Shown here: positions 1-6,959 of the stretch, in pieces
How positions within the stretch are numbered: position 1 is the first letter of the stretch
How the letters are laid out: each line of letters opens with the position of its first letter
Assembly (NCBI GenBank): GCA_024626585.1
Contig: JANKJI010000006.1
Coordinates: 81,694,693-81,710,038 of the forward strand
Source: Ginkgo biloba
Taxonomy: Eukaryota > Streptophyta > Ginkgoopsida > Ginkgoales > Ginkgoaceae
Direction: 5' to 3'
DNA length: 15,346 nucleotides
Translations under genes and position numbers: made by a program
Notes under the pieces: generated by a model
Database searches by the model: none
Told to the model about the DNA's origin: nothing
What the model saw: the letters and a program-made list of their open reading frames with translations, nothing else

Positions 1-764
1 CATACTCAACAACTTATTTCTTCATTATCAGATAAAAGAAATAAGTATTCAACCACTAATGAGTATTTTAATAGTTAATATGTCCTAATATTGGGATATG
101 ATGATATTCATAAAACATAATACCCTATAGTCTTATAGACTTATAGCATATATGATCTATTACAAAATCTTCTAATTGCATCCTTTAAAATAATATGGAC
201 AAGGAGTTTGTGTGGTTACATTTTTTACTCTATCTTCTCCATTTCATCCTTAATTTTTATAAATTAAGGATTCATTAGAGAGTATTTTATAATTATATCC
301 ACTACCTCAATCATTACTAATATAATAGATTCTACATGTATCTAGTTATTGAATGTATTATGCACCTTATTATCCTTTCCTTTTAAAAGTTGGCTCAAAT
401 AAAAGTGGAAATCGATTAGAGCTCATAGGAAATGCAAAGACTTTTCACGAGGAGGGAGGTGGCTTCCCTTTCTCTCAAGATTTTATTTGTGAGCATTGTT
501 ATATTTTTTATTTTGATTTATTTATATATTTTATCATATTATTATGAAAAGTAAAATTTCTTTTAAATTCTAATTAGGTAATTAAAATATAGTGGGATAA
601 ATAATTAGTATTTTCTTTATTCATTTTTTTGTGTATCTTGGAAGACTGATGTTCTCAACTAGACATAGGAGTTGTAGAGAATTTAATCCATGAAAGAGGT
701 CATAATTTATACCTAATTGAATTCATTGATCAAGTTTGTAAACTTATTTGGTTTTTATACGTCA
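1..764. other. AT-rich intergenic DNA without a gene
   Basis: I see no supportable coding sequence here. The 64-codon open stretch at 353-547 has no recognisable motif and ends in a run of Phe, Tyr and Ile codons typical of AT-rich noncoding DNA. The one structured element is the hairpin at 246-271, listed separately. The right edge is set by the start of the first LTR, which is itself approximate. Confidence 0.6.
246..271. repeat. Perfect 11-bp inverted repeat (hairpin)
   Basis: ATCCTTAATTT (246-256) is followed by a TTAT loop (257-260) and its exact reverse complement AAATTAAGGAT (261-271). It is short and AT-rich and no element end or gene is nearby, so a function cannot be assigned. It may be the core of a decayed foldback element or simply chance in AT-rich DNA. 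Confidence 0.7.
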
Positions 765-1187
765 TGTTATATATTATACAAGTCCCTTATGCCACCATAC
801 CAAGATGCATTAATGAGGATCCCTTCACTTATTTTGTAAATTTGTCCATTTACCATTTTTGTTTAGAATGTAGTAGAAGATGGACATTTATTATTTTTGG
901 TGAGGTATTATAAGGATAAATTTGAATTAGGATTCATTTCTAAATATTAAAATTAAGGTATTTCCAACCACATTTGGAGGTGCATTAAATGTAATAAGAC
1001 CTTCATTACATTATAAATATGTAACCATTTTTGAAGATTTAATATAGTGATTTAGTTAGTTATTGTGCTCAAATGTTTCCATCCTCCAATATATTATTTC
1101 AAACTCTCTCTTTTGTAATATTGGTTCTTTGGGTTTGTGTCTCTTGAATTTGTTGTGTAAATTCATTTCCTTTCTCTTCCATATTAG
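765..1187 (+). repeat. 5' LTR of a decayed Ty3/gypsy retrotransposon
   Basis: This stretch recurs in direct orientation at about 2982-3407. By eye the two copies agree at roughly four bases in five, with shared blocks such as CCATTTACCATTTTTGTTTA, CATTATAAATATGTAAC and GTTTCCATCCTCCA. It ends directly at a primer-binding site matching plant initiator tRNA-Met, which fixes it as the 5' LTR of a + strand element. It contains a TATA box (1012-1020), as expected for the U3/R border. The start is placed at TGTTAT (765) because similarity to the other copy fades upstream; it could move by some tens of bases. The usual TG...CA ends are not clean, so the termini have probably mutated. Confidence 0.8.
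1012..1020 (+). promoter_or_regulatory. TATA box of the 5' LTR
   Basis: TATAAATAT lies about 170 bases before the LTR end, inside a block conserved between both LTR copies. This is the normal place for the LTR's RNA polymerase II promoter. Activity is unlikely in such a decayed element. Confidence 0.5.
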
Positions 1188-1200
1188 TTGGTATCAGATA
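1188..1200 (+). other. Primer-binding site (initiator tRNA-Met type)
   Basis: TTGGTATCAGATA starts right after the 5' LTR. TGGTATCAGA matches the first ten bases of the plant initiator tRNA-Met PBS (TGGTATCAGAGC), used by most plant Ty3/gypsy and Ty1/copia elements to prime minus-strand DNA synthesis. The last two bases differ. Its position at the end of a repeated sequence makes chance unlikely. Confidence 0.8.
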
Positions 1201-2512
1201 TGTTGGTTGTAAGATCTTATTTTAGAGTCCTATTACTTGTTGTCTAATGATTAGTATTATAGTATCATTATCTCTTAACTGAGGAGTAGATTATCCTCTA
1301 TAAATATTTGAATTATATGTAATCTAGATTCCACTTATGGTCTTTGACATCCATTTTTTTCCTAATTTGTCTCATCCATTTATTCAATTCAATTTGAATT
1401 CTTAATTTTTTAGTCTAGTTTCCTTAACCATTAGAGGTATGCATACCATTTTCTAACAAATTATTTATGCTCCATGCCATGTTTGTATCCAATATTTATA
1501 GAACCTCTATTACTATATTGATTTAATAACATTTGGGATACTTGGGAAGGTCTTGCAAGCATAAAAAAATTTATTCCACTGTGAAAAAATTATGCATATT
1601 ATTAGATGAGGGAAGACCTTAGTGAATCCTTATTTTTTCCTTTTCTGTATTAAAAATACAACTTAGAGGAATTTGTGCCTATTTAACTTATCTTGAAGAC
1701 TTTGAATAAATAAATAAAAATATTCCTAAGAGATATTAGATGAAGTATATATTTCAAGGAAGGGAGAACTTAGTTTTTCCATTCTACTGCCATTTAATTT
1801 ATTTTAGATAATCCTAAGATCCATTGAATAAAAACATAATAGAGGTGATGCTAATGACCAAAAAAAAGGAGAAATTTTTTGGTTTGGTGTAGATGCACTA
1901 TTCACTATATCTCATTCCTATTGTTGCATTTTGTGGTTGCAACTACTTTGTGGGGAAGTGGTGCCCTCCATATGATTTATAATATTCAAAAAAACACCTC
2001 GAAAGTCACATAGAAAGTCACATAGGGATACCACAACCATGCATTAGGGGGGAAACATTTTTTTTTTTTTATTTTATGTCATAAAACCTTAAGCACCACC
2101 CAAATTAAACTTCGAATATTTTTTAAAGAATATTTTTATTTATTTTTTTATTGTCCCCTATTATGGTCACATGAGAAACCAAGATCCAAGGAACTAAAGT
2201 TACTAAAAAAATGAAGAATCTTAGAATATTCTATTTTTATTTTAAGGAAAATAAGATAACTTGTCATGCTAATAACTTTTTCATCTGGTGTCCTTTTTGA
2301 ACGAAATTTGTTTTAAAATTATTTAAAATTCCATTACATCCCATTCTAGTTTTGAGATTTAGTTCAATTTTTTGAGTTTAGATCTATATGATTTACCCTC
2401 TTCTTTATCTCATCCCACCATATACCATATTCAAAAAAATAAAAACAAAGTTACATCATTTGTCACCCATCTACAAACTCTACATTTCAAATTTCTTGAT
2501 ATTCTCATCTAG
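1201..2512 (+). other. Internal region of the + strand element; no readable gag, protease or RT
   Basis: An intact Ty3/gypsy element would carry several kilobases of gag, protease, RT, RNase H and integrase between PBS and integrase end. Only 1.3 kb is present, and in three + frames I find no continuous reading and no recognisable motif. A large internal deletion, plus decay, explains this best. Local features are a 12-bp unit repeated twice (GAAAGTCACATA, 2001-2012 and 2013-2024) and a T-tract near 2060. Confidence 0.55.
2001..2024. repeat. Two tandem copies of a 12-bp unit
   Basis: GAAAGTCACATA occurs twice back to back without a mismatch. It looks like a recent slippage duplication inside old retrotransposon DNA, given that the surrounding sequence is heavily mutated. 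Confidence 0.8.
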
Positions 2513-2956
2513 ACTCAAGCTAAGAAAAAGGAAATAATGGATAAGAGAAGAGTACCTCATCATTTTTAAGTTGTTGATAAAGTATGGTTGTATATGGATA
2601 AAATATTATTTAAATATAAAGCACATCATAAGGTTAATCCACTCATATATGATCCATACACTATTTTATAGTAAATTATAGAGAACACCTTCAAACTTGA
2701 TCTTCTAACACACTTGGAGATTCATGATATCATCAATGTTGATATCCTTAAGCCATATGAAGAATCTACCTTAGAGATAGAGATTCCAATTACCCATCCT
2801 CAACATGTGATTCAATATTTCCAACCACCTTTTCTAGTAGATATAGTTTTTAATGCCAAGAAGTGGGTGACTCATCATAGTTCCACAACTTCATATCTTA
2901 TTGCCAAGAAAGGGAAAATTCCATATTAGGCTTAGTGGATTTCTAATCCTTAGATA
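2513..2956 (+). pseudogene. Ty3/gypsy integrase C-terminal end (decayed pol fragment)
   Basis: This is the tail of the pol polyprotein, the part of integrase that follows the catalytic core. One + frame reads through the family's basic segment (KEIMDKRRVPHHF), the hallmark KVWLYMDKILFKYKAHHK block, then PLIYDPYTIL and INVDILKPYEE, which correspond to the conserved 'phi-GDxVWL...K', 'GPY/F-I' and 'HxVFHVS-LKPY' regions of plant Ty3/gypsy integrases. A final segment, TSYLIAKKGKIPY, resembles the region often found after these motifs near the pol end. Stops interrupt it after HHF, twice after YTIL (TAG TAA) and at 2927. The frame stays in register across all of these, so decay was by point mutation rather than by indels. 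It lies just upstream of the 3' LTR, as expected. It cannot give a working enzyme: catalytic core and RT are absent. Confidence 0.85.
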
Positions 2957-2981
2957 CTATATCATTTTTCCCACCTTTTTT

Positions 2982-3407
2982 ATGCATTATATTATAATGT
3001 TTATACCATTAGGAGGAATTGATGAGGATCTTATCCACTTATTTTATAAATTTTTCCATTTACCATTTTTGTTTAGAATGTATTAGAAGTTGACCATTTA
3101 TTATTTTTGGTGAGCTAGTTAGTAGGATAAATTTGACTTAGGAGTTTTCTCCTAATATTAAAATGAAGGTAGTTGAAAAGACATTTAGAGGTCCATTAAA
3201 TGTAACAATCCCTTCATTGCATTATAAATATGTAACTATTTTTTAAGATTCAATAGATTGATATAGTCAATTGTTGTGCTCAAGTGTTTCCATCCTCCAT
3301 TATATTATTTTTCACTATCTCTCTCTTTTATGATATTATTTATTTGGTTTTTTGTCTCTTTTATTTGTTTTGGAACTTTATTACCTTCATGTTCCGTACA
3401 CATATAG
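2982..3407 (+). repeat. 3' LTR of the decayed Ty3/gypsy retrotransposon
   Basis: This is the second direct copy of the LTR at 765-1187, placed a few tens of bases after the integrase end, as in a complete element. It keeps the TATA box block (3233-3240) and the GTTTCCATCCTCCA block. The right end near CATATAG (3401-3407) is set by alignment with the last bases of the 5' LTR. No convincing target-site duplication is visible, which fits the age. The 64-codon open frame at 3284-3478 inside it is not a gene. Confidence 0.75.
3233..3240 (+). promoter_or_regulatory. TATA box of the 3' LTR
   Basis: TATAAATA sits at the same place as the TATA box of the 5' LTR, within the shared block that includes CATTATAAATATGTAAC. 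Confidence 0.45.
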
Positions 3408-3604
3408 GGTGCAAATCCTCTCTAATGAAAAGTGGACATCTCTCACTTATTGGATTCAACACTTTCTATTATAAATGAATCAGTATTATGAATGCATGCA
3501 GTGGATGGATGGGGGGATATCTATATTATCTTATTTTATTTTTTCATATCATATTATGAGTAGTTAAGGCATTAACTAACAATTAGCGTTTCATACGCCT
3601 GACT

Positions 3605-3622
3605 AGGTCAACTTATTGACCT
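3605..3622. repeat. 7-bp perfect hairpin with 4-base loop
   Basis: AGGTCAA (3605-3611), a CTTA loop and TTGACCT (3616-3622). It sits in a locally GC-richer stretch that also holds two CG dinucleotides (AGCG and TACGC near 3587-3598). Its role is unknown. Confidence 0.55.
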
Positions 3623-3899
3623 CACCTAGAATCTCCAAAAGATCTAGTCTTTCTAGCCTATTGATATCTTTGTGATATATTGAGGGCCTATTTGAAAGGG
3701 TTTATATTTGGATACTCTTTGTTTTATTTAGTTAGGATTTACCTGTGTCTCTTTAAGTAAAAATAAGGAACTTAACTACATTTCACATCATGCTTTTCAC
3801 ATCAGGAAAGAAAAATAAGGTTGGACATTATCATATTATTTTCTTATACTATGCATACTACTAAGGGTTGGGTGCATCTCATAATATATTTGTATAAGA

Positions 3900-3958
3900 G
3901 CATACACCTTCATCTAAACACATGATAGAACATTCACCTATCATGTGTTGAGGTGCAT
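3900..3958. repeat. 12-bp perfect inverted repeat with extended imperfect stem
   Basis: AACACATGATAG (3917-3928) pairs exactly with CTATCATGTGTT (3938-3949) around a 9-base loop. Beyond a 6-7 base left bulge, the flanks also pair (ATACACCT with AGGTGCAT, one G-T wobble). The fold therefore spans about 60 bases. No coding context is present; it may be a small foldback element. Confidence 0.65.
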
Positions 3959-4498
3959 TAAGGGAATCCCTATGCCTCTTTGCTATTGGGATAATCACAT
4001 TATGATAAAGATGGGAGAGAGCATTCTTCTCTCTAATACATAGAAAAAATTATCATAAGTTATAAAAGGAAACATGGTATGCATATTCCCACTAACCTTA
4101 CTAAATAGTCAAATTATAGGAAATATAATAATAGGAATGATTAACTATAGAAACATACCCCTACACACACACTACCTTAAATTGGAAATATCAAACAAAA
4201 GAAATAAAGAGAGAGAAGTGCAAGTGAGAAAAATTCATTAATAGTAAAAAAAAATCAAATAGATTCCCCATGGTCATATATCCTTGATAAATATTATATC
4301 CCATATAATCCTACTTCTTAATGGATAATCACTTCCTTTTATCTAAGGAATCAATGGACCCCATTATTTATCCAAACCAAATATGAGAAATATATTCCTT
4401 CTAACAAGGAATTATGGTATTATTGCTTGGTCCATGACTATTTATAAACTTGATTCAATATCTTACCCATTTTTCACCAAAATAAACTTCCTATAAGC

Positions 4499-5040
4499 CT
4501 ATACAAATAACTTTTCCTTCACACTAGAAACCAAATAAGTTGAATTAGGAACTAGAACCATCCTGAGGATGAAATGTTTTCCATCTTTCATCAAATAATA
4601 TTTTCCTAAATAAGGAATGCATTTTTCCTTCCTATCAATAAAATAGGGGATTCCTAATAACATGTTAGTGTAATCCATAGGCACTACATGATAAGTAACC
4701 TCATCAATAAACTCCTTCATGATTGTAAATTTTAAAGTACATTATTATATAACTTAATCACTCTCCTACCTATTTGTACCACTAATTATAAAGGGTTAGG
4801 ACACTCCTTAAGGTATAACCCCAACTTCTTGACCATATGAACTAAAACTAAGTTCCTTTGGTTTCCACTATCAAGGATATATAGAAGTACTCTATCCCTC
4901 ACCTGCATATCTAATTTAAAAATGTATTCCCTATCTAAGCTCTCACCCTTAGTGTTGATAATAGAAATGGATAGTTCTATCTCATCTAAAGTAATAATCA
5001 AATCTATATGTCACCTCATCCCTTTATGCTTTCACTAATA
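4499..5040 (-). pseudogene. Ty3/gypsy aspartic protease region (decayed)
   Basis: The retroviral-type aspartic protease would cut the gag-pol polyprotein. The - strand reads from 5001 into YILDSGNQRNLV, with the catalytic D-S-G (Asp codon near 4870-4872) and the following VKKLGL segment typical of plant Ty3/gypsy proteases, then ECPNPL and a stop at 4786. A second frame (4720 to 4499) gives VVPMDYTNMLLGIPYFIDR, matching the family's conserved C-terminal flap/strand region 'DVVPMD...LLG.P...DR', followed by KYYLMKDGKHF. The two parts are in different frames, so a frameshift plus stops separate them (around 4725-4785). It lies just downstream of gag on the same strand. RT is not recognisable to the left. 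It cannot make an active protease. Confidence 0.85.
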
Positions 5041-5760
5041 TAGCGACTTTGGTGCCTTCTTTGGATGAATAGTCCTCATCATGTCCCTTCTTTCCATAAT
5101 ATTAACATAAATTTATTCTATCATACTTATTCTTACCTAAGGAACTTTCCTTATTCTTATTAGACCCTCTCTTCCTCCTACGTCTATTACTAGAAGAGGT
5201 GGTAGAAAAACTTGATGAGGTAGTTGATATATAACATGTATCTAAAATTAGAGAAGAAAACTTATCTCTTTGATATATAATAACTTTCCTTCTTCTTTTT
5301 GGCCTTTTACCTATCTCCATATGAATATTTTATCTTAGCTTCAATCTTAGAGGAAAACTTATAGGCCTCTTGAATGGAGTGGAGTGGAAACAAGTCCATA
5401 TCATATCTTAAATATTTATGTAATCCTTTTCTAAACTTGAGGACCATTTTATCTATTTATTTCTAAATATCCAACTCAATAGTTAAATATTAGTACTCAT
5501 AGTAGTCCTCCAAATTCTATCCTAGAATCTACTTGAGATGGTGCCATTTGATAGAGAGTTCATCATCATAACTAATAGGATAAAATTTATTTCTTATAGA
5601 CTTCCTAAAATCACTCCAAAAAGTAACTTGTGTCCATCCCTTCTACCCTATAATCCTAAACAATGACTCCCACCAAAGTAAATATTTTCTTCCCATCTTC
5701 AATATAGAAAATGGAATCTTCTTCTCATTAGTATAGAATTAAAATAAAAGGTAAACCTAT
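5041..5760 (-). pseudogene. Ty3/gypsy gag with ruined zinc knuckle (decayed)
   Basis: Gag forms the retrotransposon capsid shell. A single - strand frame from about 5729 reads KIPFSILKMGRKYLLWWES, then TFWSDFRKSIRNKFYPISYD, IKWHHLK, later VLKFRKGLHKYLRYDMDLF and IQEAYKFSSKIEAK. These correspond in order to the conserved core of plant Ty3/gypsy retrotransposon gag. In-frame stops interrupt it after IIG, after HHLK and in several places beyond. Near 5300-5320 the reading shifts by one frame into a basic, Ser-rich tract (TTSSSFSTTSSSNRRRRK). This ends at NLC (5105-5107), the first cysteine of a CCHC zinc knuckle. Continuing past a stop, the second knuckle cysteine is Tyr and the last is Ser, while the KKGHDED segment with its His survives. 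Protease follows directly. The element is long dead. Confidence 0.85.
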
Positions 5761-6414
5761 AAATATTAAATCTAATTCTCTAAAGACTCATTACCCATCT
5801 TCCAATAAAATACATTAATATAAATTTTGGATTATACCTATAATGGTTTTGTTATAATGGTTCTCTATGATGATGAACATGCATAAACTTACCATGATGA
5901 TAACAAAATTAACCCTATAGGTGAAGGAAGTAAATAAAACTATCACACTAACACATTAAATGTATAAATTTATATCTTTATTTGTTGCATGAGGGAAATA
6001 AAACCTTATATACACTCATGAATTTCCTCTATGGAATTTTTACTCTTCTTTTATTCATTCCTCATCTTCCTAATGATAGTTTATATTCCATATAAACATT
6101 CTTTAAGAGTTTCCACTTTATGGACCTATGATTCACTTAATTGATCCTCTTAATTCTCTTGAGTATTTAAAGGATTCTCCTTAGGTGGAATCTTCCTTCC
6201 AACTCTCTATTTTATACTCCCTTTAGAAATGAACCTAGGCTAACTATCTTAGTTGTATTTTGGGTGGAAACCACATGAAAAAAATAGGAAACTTATAATT
6301 TAAGAAAAAATAGAAAAATTAAACTTATTGCCCAAATTAAAATAGACATATGAAATGATGAATCTATGTAAGAGATGAAATATAAAGAAATATTTATTGA
6401 ATGAATAACCTATT
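5761..6414 (-). other. Leader and gag start region of the - strand element
   Basis: About 650 bases lie between the PBS and the readable gag core. This is a usual length for a gypsy leader plus the weakly conserved gag N-terminus. A short gag-like reading continues to about 5810 but is broken by stops and shifts, and I cannot place a start codon. Confidence 0.5.
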
Positions 6415-6427
6415 CTCTAATACCAAA
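6415..6427 (-). other. Primer-binding site (initiator tRNA-Met type), - strand
   Basis: On the - strand this reads TTTGGTATTAGAG and is followed by AATAGGTTATTC. TGGTATTAGAGA agrees with the plant initiator tRNA-Met PBS at 10 of 12 positions; one difference is a C-to-T change. Its orientation and distance fit the gag and protease remnants on the same strand. Confidence 0.7.
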
Positions 6428-6662
6428 TGATGCACCCGTTAGTATGGAGGCTTAAAGGAACTTCCTCAGTTATGTGGAAGAATAAGATCAATAAAACTAA
6501 GGGGTAATTAGACTTACAATGTTTTAAAAACTCTACTACACTAAATTTAGGCTCTTTTATAAAGTTCTATCCACTATACAGTTCATAATTTCTATAAAAA
6601 TATTCTCATATCTGATTTTATCATAACATCTATTAATATTTCTAAACAAGTTACTTAATAGT
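6428..6662 (-). repeat. Putative 5' LTR (3' part) of the - strand element
   Basis: This is the DNA immediately upstream of the - strand PBS, so by definition the end of the 5' LTR. On the - strand it ends ...GGGTGCATCA, giving the expected terminal CA. A TATAAAAG box (6554-6561) lies about 125 bases before that end, as in an LTR U3/R region. The far border is unknown; the LTR may extend well beyond 6662. No second copy was found by eye to the left, so LTR status rests on position and signals rather than on a repeat. Confidence 0.5.
6554..6561 (-). promoter_or_regulatory. TATA box in the putative - strand LTR
   Basis: TATAAAAG on the - strand lies about 125 bases before the LTR end. It fits an LTR promoter driving the decayed gag and protease region. 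Confidence 0.4.
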
Positions 6663-6941
6663 TCATTGGTCAACAATAATTCTACTTAAGAGTGCGCTTA
6701 TAAATGGTGTTACTATCAAAAAATCAAAAACTTGAGAAAAGATTCCAAACTCGCGTGCCTTCATACAAGACCCAAGAAAAATACCATAGTTTATATATGT
6801 TTCTAATTTTGGAGTTTTAGAATAAATGAGTGAGTGAATATGTTGGATTCCCCTTTTGAAAGGTTTTAAAGTTTGACATGGCACAGGCCCAAACAAGGAA
6901 TAAACCAAGTTTGAATTTTTAAAAAAGGATGTTTTGGGAGA
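6663..6941 (-). other. Open reading stretch of unknown meaning
   Basis: On the - strand about 92 codons are open from near 6941 to the stop at 6663. No ATG begins it; the first candidate start is a TTG at 6908. The peptide (for example FGPVPCQTLKPFKRGIQHIH) has a mixed composition with Pro, Cys, Arg, Gly and His, unlike the Phe/Ile/Tyr/Asn-rich translations of most random frames in this window. The DNA also keeps three CG dinucleotides close together (GCGC and CGCG near 6693 and 6753), rare here. It lies just upstream of the putative LTR promoter on the same strand, so it may simply be U3 sequence that happens to be open. I do not recognise a protein family. Confidence 0.25.
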
Positions 6942-6959
6942 TCAAGAGGAGGATTCTAA

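Larger units (their letters stand above)
3408..4498. other. Unassigned DNA between two opposed retrotransposons
   Basis: This stretch separates the 3' LTR of the + strand element from the protease end of the - strand element. I see no readable RT, integrase or LTR copy for the - strand element here, although its missing 3' half would be expected to lie in this direction. Two hairpins (3605-3622 and 3917-3949) are the only clear structures. The 3590-3680 part is less AT-rich than its surroundings. Confidence 0.5.

Noticed and set aside
353-547. 64-codon open frame on the + strand
   Set aside because: No recognisable domain, low-complexity C-terminal end, and length expected by chance in AT-rich DNA.
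1436-1447. Palindrome GGTATGCATACC, found again inside a 14-bp palindrome at 9283-9296
   Set aside because: A few 12-bp palindromes are expected by chance in 15 kb, and chance repeats of this length are also expected; flanks differ.
1925-2030. Possible Ty1/copia-like reading (TTLWGSGALHMIYNIQ)
   Set aside because: Resemblance to copia integrase/RT linker sequence is vague, the frame closes quickly and the flanking elements are Ty3/gypsy.
2901-3086. 61-codon open frame on the + strand
   Set aside because: It is an out-of-frame reading across the integrase end and the start of the 3' LTR.
3860-3900. Possible + strand LTR end and primer-binding site (GGGTGCATC ... TTTGTATAAGAG)
   Set aside because: It resembles the end of the - strand LTR (GGGTGCATCA then TTTGGTATTAGAG), but the spacing differs, the PBS match is poor and upstream DNA shows no convincing similarity. 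It might still be an inverted relic.
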